Below are positions 23,741-35,961 of a stretch of DNA of 64,000 bases, one piece after another. This DNA comes from Valencia hispanica. Its lineage: Eukaryota > Chordata > Actinopteri > Cyprinodontiformes > Valenciidae. Both the position numbers and the translations under genes were made by a program. Numbering within the stretch: the first letter of the stretch is position 1; every line of letters starts with the position of its first letter. The notes under the pieces are model-generated. The model did no database searches. It was not told where the DNA came from and saw only the letters and a program-made list of their open reading frames with translations. The stretch lies in NCBI GenBank assembly GCA_963556495.2, contig OY747704.1:37005001-37069000 (forward strand). Reading direction: 5' to 3'.

Positions 23741-25966
23741 GTGTCCTGTTTGGCAGTGTGGAGCTCAGAATTGGTGTCTGAGTACCAAGTAGAAGCCCAA
23801 CAGATTTACTTTCACAAGCGGAGCAGTACAGCTTTTGCTATAGTCCTCCACTTGATATATGTGTGAAAAATCTTTATTATGAATTGTTGGGTTTTTTATT
23901 TCCTGATGTTATGGACACGGAGACGGAAAATTAAGGAGAAAAAAGATAGAAGATGAAGAAGAGAGGTAGGAAACAAAAAGTCAAGAGAGAGGGTGAGTTG
24001 AAAATACAAGAGAGGAAGGGGAACAAAGAAAACACAGGAAGACATTGAAGTCTGCCTCCATACCCACAGGATGGCAGAGAGAGGGGGAAAAACAAAACAA
24101 AACACGAGGTGGGGGGGATGTGTGGCTGCCTTCCCCACATCCCACCCCTCTGTTTTAAATGCACATTATTACAACACGCATCAACACCATACTTGAGCGG
24201 GAGGATAGAGGCTAGGGGTCTTCTTACACCCCTGTTTGCTACCGGCCATCAGGGGTTGGGGTCCGGAGGAGGAACAGGTGTTCTGGTTGGGGTCCTGGGC
24301 TTTCAGGCTGCCTCGCCACTGTGGGGCCCTTGGCGGTCTGCTTTTCTCCATCCTAGAAGGTAGGGGGTCCATCTCCTGGGTCCGGGGGCTGGTGGCTCTA
24401 CTGGGGCATTGGTACCTGGACCTGGGAGCATGAAGTGTGTATGGGGTGTATGAGTGAGGGTACAGCGTCATTTCTTGGGTGTCTTGGTGAGTTAGTGAGA
24501 ATGTATGTGTTTAAGAGGGAGGGAACGTATGACTGTCTGTATGTCTTTGTCTGCCTGTCAGGTTGGGTCTTGGGCTGCCCTCTCGCCTGGCGCACCTCAG
24601 GCCTTACATTTAATGGGGGGCCTATTTCCCCTCCGTCACTCCCCGCCGGTGACGGAAGCCCCTGCCTACTAGTGCGTCGGTGGTCAATCCGGTTTGGACC
24701 TGGTGCGTGCCTGGCCGGGCCTGGGGGGGCCGGTGTGTCGGTCTGGGCCGATATCTTCCTTTGGTTGGTTGGGGCACCTCTTTTAGGGGTGCCAGGTTCG
24801 GGATTGTTGGCTGGTGCCTGCTCGGTGGCTCGGCGGGACACGGATCCAGCGTCTCTGCTCGTTCGATCACCTGTTCTGTGTGCACCGTGCGTGGTCGGTT
24901 CATTGGCGGGTCAGACCGGCCCTGGCCTTTGTTGGATGCCTGGTCTCGGCGCTCTGCGTTGCGCGGGATCAGGACTCGGGAGCTGGTACAACTTGGTGTC
25001 CAGGTGCTGGCTGAGCTTGGCCTGGGGTTGCTATCCGTCCGCTGCGGCTACCGGTGGGGCGCCCCGACGTGGGGCAGGGGTGGGGCGCTGGGATGTTGGC
25101 GGTGGGGATTGGCCCAGGGTGGTTCGTGGCTGCCGGCCGCGGCCCCTGCGGTGCCGGGGGCCCCTCGTCGGGCAGTCCCTTGTCGGGTCTCTGCTGGGGG
25201 GTGGGGCGCCCCTGAGACCCGGCTCTCCCGGTCCATGGACCGGCCCGGCTCTGGGGGTCCTTTGGACGTCTTGGCTCCAATCTCCTTCATGTCTGCATCG
25301 ATTCCTGGGTGACGGATTGATGCCTGCTCACACCAGCTATCGAACACTCTTATGGAGAAACCTTATATGCACCAGCATGCTCACACACACACATAGATGT
25401 GGGGTCTCTGGTGTTTACAGATATATTCTTGGGCTGAGGTTATCATTACTAGAGCTTGATTAATCGTTACCATGAGTTTTTCTGTGACATTGTTGTTGTA
25501 TTTTTATATCTATTCTTGTGTGATGTGGTTGTGTAGTTCTTAGTTCACGATGTTAGGTTTGTTTTGTCAATGTTAGGTTTGTTTTGTCAATGTTCCTTTT
25601 TCGTGTTTTGTTTTGTTTTTTCCCCTCTCTCTGCCGTCCTGTGGGTATGGAGGCAGACTTCAATGTTTTCCTTTGTTTTCTTTGTTCCCTTTCCTCTCTT
25701 GTATTTTCAACTCACCCTCTCTCATGACATTTTGTTTCCTACCTCTCTTCTTCATCTTCTTTCTTTCTTCCCCTTAATTTTCCGTCTCCGGGTCCATAAC
25801 ATCAGGAAATAAAACCCCCAGCAATTCATAATAAAGATTTTTCACACATATATCAAGTGGAGTACTATAGCAAAAGCTGTACTGCTCCGCTTGTGAAAGT
25901 AATCTGTTGGGCTTCTACTTGGTACTCAGACATAAATTCTGAGGTCCACACTGCCAAACAGGACAC
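23741..25966. mobile_element. 2.2-kb element with about 370-bp inverted repeats and GC-rich core
   Basis: The sequence from GTGTCCTGTTTGGCAGTGTG (23741) to about 24110 recurs inverted from about 25590 to GGACAC at 25961-25966, with mostly single-base differences. T/A tracts flank the outer ends. The core, about 24180-25330, is strikingly GC-rich compared with the AT-rich surroundings. It carries a 342-codon open frame on plus (24435-25463) and overlapping frames in other registers. That pattern fits stop-codon depletion from base composition better than a gene. No transposase recognised. Confidence 0.75.
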
Positions 25967-26460
25967 GAAAAAAAAAAAAAAAAAAAAAAATCTCCATCCA
26001 CGCCTAACTGCATAAGTGTTTTGTTAAGCACATTCATAGACATGCCAAACCTGTAGGGGGCAGTAGTTCCCCCAAATCCTATCCACTCAAGAGTAGCTTT
26101 CTATGTTCTAACTTCTACATAGAGCAGTAATTGAGCTTGTAAAAACAAGCAAGCAAAAAGCGCTTGGACAATCGATGATGCCAACACATCTCTGAGGGCA
26201 TAAATACTGTTTCTGAGTGTAAACACAAGTTGCACAAGTGATGTCGGAGCATTTTGGTCGCGAAAAGTGACGTTGGGGAGCCGAAAACTCCGGTTATTTC
26301 TGTCCACACGGAAAAGCTTAAAAAGCGCAAATCTCCGCTTTGGCTGGAGTTTTTATAAATAATCGTTTTCTGTGATAAAAACTGGGTTTTTGTGTAAATG
26401 AGAGGCCAAACCGCAGGGAAATATCAGCGTTTTTCCTTCGTGTAAACGGGGCCTAAATTA

Positions 26461-26535
26461 TATGAGCTATACCAACACTTAATTTCCCTCTGGGATCAAT
26501 AAAGTATTTTTGAATTTGAATTTGAAGGGTTGTAA
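26461..26535 (+). mobile_element. Non-LTR retrotransposon 3' tail, split copy (3' part)
   Basis: AATTTCCCTCTGGGATCAAT followed by AAAGTATTTTTGAATTTGAA, the tail that completes the fragment at 23250-23440. Confidence 0.75.
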
Positions 26536-28945
26536 AGGCAACACGTTTTATTATTGTGCATATAGCCTATTTAGCCAACGGCTGAATAATTATAGGCTAT
26601 ATGAGTAATCAATAATTGTCCCCAGCAGTTTTAAAAACAAACTGACGCCCTTGATGAGCAATATATAACAAATAGAATCTTAGACAGTGCAAAATTACAA
26701 AAGTTGAAACGGTGCAAGAAAAACATTGGGCAGTAAAACAAAATTGTTTTCACCATGTGCTCTAAGGAAAGCACAATGAGCAGCATAAGGAATATACATA
26801 GAAATTTAAACAGTGCAAACTCTAATCAGCACAAGGGTGATTTCTTTTTTTACCCAGCCACAGCAGAATGTCTCGTAGCTTTCCAATGACTTATGGCTTT
26901 TGAATTCTTGCATGATATAATAGCTGATGCCAAAAACCAAGTAATCAACGATCTCCATGTAGGTGGACGGAGGTAAAGAGTCTAGATCTCTGTCCCATTA
27001 AGCTGCAGGCAGCTCGTATGGCTCTACGTTTTTCCTTGGCGCCGGTAGCGAGTTTCTCCACGTAAGGACCCTTTTCTTTGGCCTGCTTCTCCATTTCTTC
27101 TTAATGTTATCTGTAATTTCTCCGTTTAAATGCGTAATTCCAGTCGTCTTTCCTGATCCGTCTCTGTGTCGCTCTGACAGTGTTGCCCATGGCAACCGAT
27201 AGTGTAGCCTGACAACATGGCCGACGGGCTGAGACCCCGCCCAAATTTTTATGTGTCTTCTCATTCTCATCACGTGTCTCCTCATTCTCAATTGGTACAG
27301 CCGGGCAGTGGGGCTTCAGACGTCATCGTTTCCGGCTCCTCCCCTAAATGAAGCAGGCCTCAATACGCGCTTTGTGGAAACGCCCCCTCCACTGCTCAAC
27401 ACACGCTTCGTAGCCTCGGCACACATCATAACATCACTAGTATCTGACAGTGGCCACATTGTTATCTTTACATAAAAAGCCATTTGTGGCTATGCCACTG
27501 GGACATAGACCTCAGCATTGCATTTTTTAGCCAAGAAAGAGGAGCTGAGGAAGGAACATAATTTGTCTTGGAACACCAGTAGTGAATTAAGTTAAAGAAA
27601 CAGGGGGCAGGATTTGTAAATAAAATAAACATCCATGTCCAGTTTTTTAATGCTGTTGGGTGATAAAGCGTTAAAAACCAAAAAGAATGAGCCCACCCAC
27701 GTATCGTTCCATTTTCTTAAACTGGCTGTGTGCTGCACAATGTGTTGCAGTGCGGGGCCCGAATTTCCCGCGCTGTCCTACGGCTGTGACGTCAATTGAC
27801 ACGGTTTGCGCATTCTCAACAGCTTTAAAAGAGGACGAAAAATGGTCGCAGACCTCCATTGATTTAATTGTGAAAATGGATTCTTCTCTTCTGCAACTGG
27901 GAAACGACCAAGGACGACTCACAGCCCACTAAAAACTGGCACTAAGAAAAAGAACAATGTCACTGTGAAGAGGTATGTTTTTTTGTGAAGAGTTTGTGCG
28001 CGGTCCCGTGCGGCTGGCTGCAGTTACTTGCAGCGCCGGCCGCGTCGCTCGTGAGTTTCGTTTCTCCATTCTGCCCCATGCTCCTTTAAGTTAGTTATTT
28101 TTCAGAGGCAGCATAAGAGTCGCATTGCTGTTAGCCAATCACAGGCAAGACGTTTGCATATCATCAATATTATTGATTAAGACTCGTAAACTTGATGTTT
28201 CCCCTTCCCACTCCTCCAGCAAACTGCAACCTCCTGAAACAGGAGCGCCAGGGCATTTTTTTCCACAGAAAACAATTCCCAAGGCCTTAATTCAAACCAG
28301 AGACCACAGCAAATTTTGTGAAATTTATTGAAAGACGAATGAATGAGAGCTTTAAAATTCAAAGAAGTCAATTTTGTTCCCTGTTGCTGCATGTAGCGTG
28401 CCAGAAATACATGTTCAGCAACTGTCATGATCTTGGGGTGTTTGGGTTTTCATTTGTTTGTGTTTTGATCCTTTTCATTATCGGTCTGTGTTTATTATTT
28501 TTGGAAAGGCTTAGGTTTCGGCTTAGTTAAGGCTTAGTTTCTCACGAATTTTTTGTGTTCTGTCCTCTGTGTATTTTGGTTTATTCTCATAGGTCAGTGT
28601 TAGTCTTCCCCCCTTGGTTTATAATTTCCTTTTTGTGTAGTTCAGTTCCCTCTTTGTTAATTATTTAGCTTCCATCTGTCTCCCTGAATTTCTATGGAAC
28701 CCCTAAGGGGACATGGGCAAAAAATAAAATAAAAATTGGTTTCTCATGCACACCACTTAGTAACTCGTGTGCACCGGATACTTTCTTGAGTATAAACGAG
28801 GGTGTCAGTTTAAAATTTCTAGAGACAATAACCATAAACTTGAGTGTGGTTTGAAGAATGCTAAGCCCATTAGTATTACTTATTCATATATAAGTGCTGT
28901 ATTTATCCGTTTTACATTTCACTACAAATGAGGACAGTGTAGGCT
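26536..28945. other. Intergenic region, no gene recognised
   Basis: Contains the degraded repeat related to 21390-21510. A GC-richer part lies at 27000-27480 with a 97-codon minus-strand open frame that is basic and has no domain I recognise. Another GC-rich patch lies near 27960-28080. The part at 28430-28700 is T-rich and LINE-like. Confidence 0.4.
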
Positions 28946-28947
28946 AT

Positions 28948-29630
28948 ATAATCCATCCATCCATCCATTTTCTTCCGCTTATCCGGGGTCGGGTCGCGGG
29001 GGCAGCAGCCTAAGCAAAGAGACCCAGACTTCCCTCTCCCCAGCCACTTGTTCCAGCTCCTCGGGAGGAATCCCAAGGTTCTCCCAGGCCAGCCGAGAAA
29101 CATAGTCCCTCCAGCGTGTCCTGGGCCTTCCCCTGGGCCTCCTCCCGGTGGGACGTGCCTGAAACACCTCACCAGGGAGGCGTCCAGGAGGCATCCTGAC
29201 CAGATGCCCGAGCCACCTCAACTGACTCCTCTCGATGTGGAGAAGCAGCGGCTCTACTCTGAGCCCCCTCCGGATGACTGAGCTTCTCACCCTATCTCTA
29301 AAGGAGAGCCCAGACACTCTGCGGAGGAAACTAATTTCAGCCGCTTGTATCCGTGATCTCGTTCTTTCGATCACCACCCAGAGTTCGTGACCATAGATGA
29401 GGGTAGGAACGTAGATCGACCGGTAAATCGAGAGCTTCGCCTTTTGGCTCAGCTCTCTCTTCACTACGACAGACCGGTAGAGCGCCCGCATAACTGCAGA
29501 TGCCCCACCAATCCGTCTATCGATCTCCCGCTCCATTTTTCCCTCATTCGTGAACAAGACCCCCAGATACTTAAACTCCTCCACTTGGGGAAGGACCCCA
29601 TCCCCGACCCGGAGGAGGCACCCCAGGCTA
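28948..29630 (-). mobile_element. Non-LTR retrotransposon 3' fragment with (GGAT)n tail
   Basis: The minus strand is open for 201 codons (29584-28979) and encodes the C-terminus of a LINE polyprotein. Blocks in order are EEFKYLGVLFTNEGKMEREI, SIYRSIYVPTLIYGHELWV, SRIQAAEISFLRR, HIERSQLRWLGHLVRM and RRPRGRPRTRWRDYVSRLAW. It is followed by a short TGGA-type tandem tail (28953-28968 in plus view as CCAT units). The tail and sequence suggest an RTE/Rex3-like family, but I cannot fix the clade. A shorter copy of the same 3' end lies at 54957-55062. Confidence 0.85.
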
Positions 29631-29639
29631 TATAATATG

Positions 29640-30029
29640 TTTATTTAATCAATAAAAGCTGAAAGCCAGACTTTTTTGTCTAGTTTTTCAAATGGCACTG
29701 AAAGCCAGCAGACTGTTGGCTAAGAAGAATAAATAAAATTCACATTGAATAAAAATAAAAGTAAATAAAATTCACAAAGAACAATGCTGGCTAGTGCTGG
29801 CAGCACTAGCCAGTATTAATAATAGTTATTAATAATAGTATTATTCTCACAAGCTACAACCTGATGCTCGGATGAGACCACACTGCTCACACTGTAGGCT
29901 ATGTGTGTTTGCGACACATCATAGGCTATAGGCTTAGACTGCTGGAGGACAGACTTACCAAATTTCTTCACTCTGCTACTTCCTTTTCTCCTACGACTCT
30001 CCAGTTGTATTAGAATTCATTCTGTTATT
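29640..30029. other. Intergenic, short local repeats
   Basis: Contains small duplications such as AATAAAATTCACA (twice near 29735-29775), GCTAGTGCTGGCAGCACTAG near 29790 and ATTAATAATAGT. No gene seen. Confidence 0.4.
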
Positions 30030-30597
30030 TTGACTGTTAACTTTGTTTTCTCTCAGTGTTTTTCTCTCCATAGAAGCTACACCTGGTCTGGTATCCTGCT
30101 TGGCTGCAATGCCCTGTTGGATGGGGGGCATCGACTGGGATGGTGCTCCCAGTAACTGAACATCCACTGTGTCCTGTTATCAACTTTTTACTTTCTGTAA
30201 CATAGAAAGTTCTCTTATATCAGATCTTCTGTTCCTTCTGTGTCTCTGCTCTGTCTTCTCAAACCCCCAGACGGTCGTGGCAGATGGCCGCTCCTATTGA
30301 GCCTGGTTCTGTTGGAGGTTTCTTCCTGTTAAAGGGCAGTTTTTCCTCTCCACCTTCGCTACATGCTTGCTCAGTATGAGGGATTGCTGAAGGATTGCTG
30401 TGGTTGGAAAGTCTGCCCAACCTCACGCCAATGACTGACCCAATCTGCTGGGATTCCTTAAATAGGAAACGTTTTAACTGATTGGAATGTTTGTATAAAT
30501 GTATTGAAATTACTTCTTGTTAAGTGCCTTGAGATGACATCTGTTGTGAATTGGCGCTATATAAATAAACTGAATTGAATTGAAACTGAATCATAGT
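30030..30597 (+). repeat. Interspersed repeat, plus copy with LINE-type tail
   Basis: The same family as 13037-13510. Recognisable blocks are CCCCCAGACGGTCGTGGCAG near 30265, GTTGGAGGTTTCTTCCTGTT near 30310, and the tail GTGAATTGGCGCTATATAAA with a terminal GAATTGAATTGAA ending at 30582. This repeat type is common in percomorph fish. Confidence 0.75.
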
Positions 30598-31600
30598 CTT
30601 GAATTTGGAACTACAAAGACAAAGAAAATCCCTGAAGCGAGGAGACGCTAGCCCCAGAAGAAGAATGCACAACAAAAGCAAATGTGTTTGCTTGGCAACC
30701 CTGGTCGTTCTGTGCAGGAAATCTCCGGCTTCACTACAGTTAATGGCATATTTACTTTTACTGCAGTTATTTTGTATTTACAACATATGTGAGATAGACG
30801 AATGAACCCATGCAAGGAGAAATTCTTGGGGTAACATTTAATAATATTTATTTTTACATGGATTTGAAGGCATCTGAAGTTCATTAAGTCCAATAGGCCT
30901 ATTCAAATTCTGTCCTATTTGCTGATACGTCTACTTTCAATCAAGAAACATTTACTTATAATAATGTTATATTGCTTTTAGGATGCGCGCACAGGCCTGC
31001 GCCATTTGTGCATGCATGGATGGAGCAAGTGTCGCTGCATGTTTAGAACACCTTCGATTAAAGAGATACCAGTTCTCTTTACCCCTTCTGAATGTGTCAT
31101 TTTAGCTGGGGACAAGTTGGCAGCTAAAACTATGCCTGTGTGTAAAAGAGAACATCTGGTGACTCAAATCTGTTTACGAAATTTTGTAAATACTACTACA
31201 GCACACATTTGGGGCTGAACGAAAAATACCTCGATCTAGAACTTGGGCCAAATTACAGAAACACTGCTGTAATTCGAGTCTGCCTTTAGAGGTAACTGGT
31301 TCACCACACAGCCTTGAAGCTTTGAATGATTTCCGGTAAAAAAACACTGCAGCTTTTCCTAAATCAGATCAAAAAAGGAAGTGAGAGACTGCTGTGTTTT
31401 AAGATAGTAACTCAGAAATTTAAGACAACTCAATATGCTCCACGATTTAGAAAACCATTTCAAACAGCTTCTGCATTAAGGTCGATGTGGATTCTCACTG
31501 CTGTTGGTGTTTTGTTTTTTTAAGATTTTAAGGTTTTTTTCGATCAGAGACTTAACATGCATGAGTACAACATGCAAAAAAGGATACACACACATGTACT
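30598..31600. other. Downstream flank of mpeg1
   Basis: No gene recognised. Short open frames here have no domain. This is probably beyond the mpeg1 3' untranslated region. Confidence 0.4.
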
Positions 31601-31608
31601 AGGATTAT

Positions 31609-31614
31609 TTTATT
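31609..31614 (-). terminator. Candidate mpeg1 polyadenylation signal
   Basis: AATAAA on the minus strand about 530 nt after the mpeg1 stop. This is a plausible 3' end, but the region is AT-rich and other hexamers could serve. Confidence 0.3.
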
Positions 31615-32141
31615 TTTGCTATCAAGTCAGCTAGTTCGTTAGTCCTCAAGGGGAAAAGTAGTCCTGAAACAAAAAGTTAACTCTTAAGCATTTTTACATA
31701 AACATGACATATCAAAGTAACCCTGAATTATTTTAATACATTTGTACGAGAATTTTTCACATGTAAAATTCAAACTAATTACAGCATCAAAGCATTTAAA
31801 GTTGAATAATGGATTAAAAAATATATAATGCTCTACTTTGTTATGTGCATCTTGGCCACATGGTGGCAGCAGTGGTGCTTAACAGAGTTTGAAAATCAGC
31901 TTTGCTTTCAGCAGTATGAACTTTGTTACAAAATGCAGATTTACATATGGTCACATCATACTCAAATACAGAGCTCTTCTAAGTTTTATTATATGTAATT
32001 CAAAGTTTCTCATATGCAAAGAATTAAAATGCTGTTTCACAAAAGAAATCTTTAAATTTGTGAATTAATTTTTCTTTTGAATCAACGGTTCTGAGTTCAA
32101 TATAACATTAAAAGCTACATCTAAAGCCATCCGATGCTGTT

Positions 32142-35012
32142 TCACGGCTCCTCATGGGGCGTCAACCTGTCTGTCTCGTCGACTATTTCCTGATATCCAC
32201 CTGACCTAAATCCAGAGTACCTCCTCCTCCTCCTTACAAGAATCACTGCCACAATGACGACCAGTGCAATCAAACCCATCACTCCAAATGCCACGCCTGC
32301 CTTTTCCCCACTTGACATCTGATTCAGTTCTGGGTTGAACTTTCGAATAAGCTCTTGGACTTCCTCTGGTTTGACAAGTTTCCATGATTTAGTGGGCCCC
32401 ACCCTGACCCAGCTCTGGTCTCCCTCAGTCATTACCATTACAGTGTTGGTGGCTTGCATGCTTACAAGAGGGGATTTAGTAAAGGGGGGAAGACGGATTG
32501 GTTGCAGCTCGCCCCCTGTGAACAGTCCAGACTGGACACAGTAAAGAATCTCACAGCCATCGCTTACTGTGGCAAGGTGCTGGCTGAATTTAGGAGGGCA
32601 TCTGTGTTGGTTTTTAGCTAGTGGGTTACCAGACTCACAGCTAAAGAGGCCCCCGAAAGGTACAGAGTACCTGGTACCGGTCTCATAGTCGTTACTCACA
32701 CAGATCATTTGGCCATCTGATAGAAACTTTACTGGAGTGAAGTTTGGAGGGCAGCTCTTGGACTTGGTGATTGGGTTCTGGAAAGAGGTGCCATAGATTC
32801 CTCCAAACAGATATCCTGAGTTTTTTGGAGCTTCTCCATTCACAGAACACCAGTAGGTATTTACACGAGCAGACTGAACATGGTACATATTTTCACAGTC
32901 TCTGCGATTACAAGTGAACAACCCTAAGAATCCACATGAATAACTCACATCATAGCAGTAATTTTGAGTGTAACCCTGCTGTCTCACTTCTGATCGTAAT
33001 AAAGTTGGGGAGTAAGGTGAGCGACAGGAGTAATCGCCTGTTGCAATGTTTTTCTGGGCAAGGGTTTTGCAAAGTGGATCTGCATCTTGACTAAGTTTTG
33101 TACACTGCTGGTAAACACCTCCAAAACTCAGGTTGGTGACTGGGCCCTCACACGAATCGTCATCAAGATTGGCCTGAAAGTTGAAGTTCTTGGAGGTGAT
33201 GTCCACACAACCAGGACGGGTGTTGATCTTGTAGTAGCGATCTATTGCTGTACTCACTCTATAAGCCACTTTGCCAATTGTAGGTTGCGGCAGATCAGGA
33301 ATGGTGTTTGAGGTTATAAAATAGTGGAGGGGAAATCCAGAACGATCAATAGCAACCAGGTTATTCCTGGTACTTTCTTGCCACTTCTGCAAAGTGATTC
33401 CAGGATAAAAAGGTATGCCCCCATGGCTTTGGATGAGGGAGTACTGAATGTTCGACTGGTATGTTTGTTGTAATGAGCTTTGTTGGCTGGATTGACTGCT
33501 AATGTCAAATTTGACTTTGTCAAAAAAGTTTAATCCAGCCTGAGCTTTAACAGTGGAGCTGTCTGATGAACTGCCTGACACATAAGAGGAACGGAGGTAG
33601 TCTTCCTGCACCAAAGAAGCCCCGGCATCTACACTGGTGATAACATGGGTTCCGTAGTCCAGCACCATCTTCTCTGAGAGATAGTCTGCATTTCTTGTCT
33701 GATTGTTTTCAATTGCATCTGCTATATCTTTGACTTGCTGTGCAAAGCGTGAATCCAGTGTGAAGTCTGGATAGGCTTTAACTGTGTAGATGAAGTTGCG
33801 AACCTGTTGACAGAATTAAAATATAGAGTATTTTTAGTTTTGTGATTTGTATAAATTTGTCTACTTGACAGTATGAAAGCAACCTGGCTTGCATTTTTTT
33901 GTATAGCTTTTTATTGTTTCAGTGAATCAACATTCTTTTATTTTGAGCCCACTCTAGCACAGCATGTCATAAGGCCTGGTAAAGAACTCTTCATTTAATT
34001 CATGTGTATTAAATCAGAAAAAACATCTGAAACATGGGGAACATTGCTCCCTGATGACTGACTTGTGACACCACTGGTTTTTATCACAGCATATTTGTTG
34101 TGTTCAACACACATTTTTTATATGTGTTGAACTGACACAGTCAAAGCCCAGACCCATCTAACTGAAATGTTGTTGCAGGATGAGATATTTGCTGTTCACA
34201 AATGATCCCAAATCCAATTGGAACTAGTTTGAGCTTTTTAAAAAATAACTGGGTACTAATCTCTAGATTTGCAAATCTGGTAGAGATCCCAAATAACTTG
34301 ATGAATAACTTGAGTGGATAAATATAAATGCATCCCGCATGTTTCAGATTTTAATTGAAAAAAAAGTTGAAAAGCATTATGCATTTTCCTTTTCACTTCA
34401 CAAATATGCGCTAGCTTGTAAAAAATCCCAGCAATCTAAGTAAAATTCCAGTAATACTATGATAAATGAGTAAAATTATCTAAATAATACTCATAAGTTA
34501 GTTGTAGTCTTTTTTTTCAAAGAACACCAGATGCATGTTATTTTTATTTTCAAAAATACCTGTACTCTGGCTGTAGTTGAAGAATCCTTGACCTGATGTG
34601 ATTTCATTCTTGTGTTCTCAGAGGAAAATTTGCCATTCAGCACTGAGAAAAACGATACATCAGCGTTTATGGAGTGAGATGTGGTGCTTTTCTGCTCCAG
34701 CCAGGAACTGATTATCTCTGAGTTGGTCTCCACGCCTGTCTGCTTCTGAGAAATGACAAACACCTCATCTGGGATGAGGTAGAGCCCGTCCTCGGAAGTT
34801 TGGCACTGGAAGTAGCTGAGGTTCATCACTCTGCCCATGTCCAGGTTCCGGAGGTTGTCCCAGCCTCCTCCTGGCAGGACTTCCAGTGCTGTGAGGGAAA
34901 GGTTGGTGGAAGCCCGGCATTGTCTGAGCCAGTTGGTCGGACGGCTCACCGGACCAGAGAAGCAGATTTGAAAAAAAGTAAGACCAGCAAGGAGTGTCAA
35001 GGCAGACTTCAT
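32142..35012 (-). CDS. mpeg1: Macrophage-expressed gene 1 protein (perforin-2)
   Basis: Two coding exons, 34560-35012 (151 codons) and 32142-33803 (553 codons plus stop), join in phase 0 to give 704 aa, the usual length for MPEG1. A signal peptide ([16 protein letters not shown]) leads the protein. The MACPF domain follows, with the YGTH signature at residues 201-204. A cysteine-rich membrane-proximal domain typical of MPEG1 comes next ([39 protein letters not shown]). A single transmembrane helix lies at about 653-674, then five arginines (675-679) and a cytosolic tail of about 25 residues with Tyr and Asp/Glu residues. Family knowledge: it is a transmembrane pore-former of macrophage endosomes and phagosomes that acts against engulfed bacteria. 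The short 5' flank holds a TATA-like CTTTATAT (35050-35057) and an ETS-like GAGGGAAGT (plus strand, about 35038-35046), consistent with myeloid expression. The pseudogene at 14111-15639 is a tandem relative. Confidence 0.96.
33804..34559. other. mpeg1: mpeg1 intron
   Basis: Single coding intron of about 0.76 kb. The donor is GTATTT at 34559 and the acceptor is CAACAG before 33803. AT-rich, no embedded repeat recognised. Confidence 0.9.
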
Positions 35013-35045
35013 TATGTCTCTGTCTGAACTGAAAACGGAGGGAAG

Positions 35046-35062
35046 TCAATATAAAGTGCTGT
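35046..35062 (-). promoter_or_regulatory. mpeg1: TATA-like element upstream of mpeg1
   Basis: CTTTATAT on the minus strand, about 40 nt before the start codon, with an inverted CCAAT (ATTGG on minus) some 20 nt further up. It would imply a very short 5' untranslated region, so it is a candidate only. Confidence 0.4.
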
Positions 35063-35099
35063 CCCTCCCCAATAGAATAATCACATGACATAGGAAACA

Positions 35100-35961
35100 G
35101 AAATGTAATTTGCTTTCACTCGCATTTCTCATGGGAACTTTTGATTTTTCCAGGTTGATAAATACATGAAAAAAAGTTTATTAAAATTTTAAAACAATAT
35201 TAATAATCCATGTATTAAGATTGACCTATTTTTCAGACATTTGTAAACTCATTTATTTGTCAGTGACTAAAAGAACATTGATTCTATGAGAATTGCATTG
35301 TTACAAAATTAGATTATTGATGTTTTCTATCATTTATGGTAGAAAACGTGAACACAAAACCCATGAATACATACAAATCTTTATCATCAACACAACAATA
35401 ATTAAGTTACTGCTTCATTCTGACAGGAACTTTTACCTCAGTGCAATATGCTACTGATAAGAGCCATAAAATCATAATTCAGAAAGTGGAATTGCAATGA
35501 TTTGTTATTTTATTCAAGTTAAATTGATACAGAAAAATATGAAAAGTATTCTGTGCCATTTTTGATTTTATATGATACATTAAAACAATGATTTAGACAT
35601 CATGGGTAGCTGCTAAATCTATTTCAAGAACCAAATCAAACAAAATAAACGAGTCTAACATAAAAACTAATCTCATCAGCACAGACAGGTTGTTTTAAAA
35701 CTATTTAACTGTAAATGGAAAAATAGATCTGAACTTCCTCAAAAACATTTGCAAGTAAGTACAAGGACATTTATCACATTATCTATACTGAAAATGTCAC
35801 ATTGTGGTTAATGGTCTTCCTTGTTTAAAAAGGAACTGAAAGTAACTTTGCAAACACAAGATAAGAAGAAATACTGCTCTACATCACATGAGTTCTAATC
35901 ACTGGGAAAGTCCGATGGATTTCTGAGTCATCTCCCAGCATTCACGTCCGAACCTGTTTTG
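35100..35961. other. Upstream flank of mpeg1
   Basis: AT-rich sequence containing the likely upstream control region of mpeg1. I see no gene and no transposon ends here. Confidence 0.4.

Larger units (their letters stand above)
23441..26460. mobile_element. About 3-kb composite insertion splitting a LINE copy
   Basis: The left edge TTAGGCTATATGCAC and right edge GTAAACGGGGCCTAA lie between the two halves of a retrotransposon 3' end. The edges share only a short TTAGGC/GCCTAA inversion. Right-side sequence at about 26030-26455 has the CCGTTTACACGAA-type terminus seen in fish PIF/Harbinger elements. Inside it lie a 3'-terminal L1-like reading frame (23520-23700) and a large inverted repeat (23741-25966). 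Boundaries and superfamily are inferred. Confidence 0.5.

Noticed and set aside
24435..25463. 342-codon plus-strand open frame
   Set aside because: It lies in a GC-rich transposon core where several frames on both strands are open. Composition is implausible and there is no domain.
26998..27291. 97-codon basic minus-strand frame
   Set aside because: Internal MRMRRH duplication and no domain; lies among repeats. It could be transposon-derived, but there is nothing to support a call.
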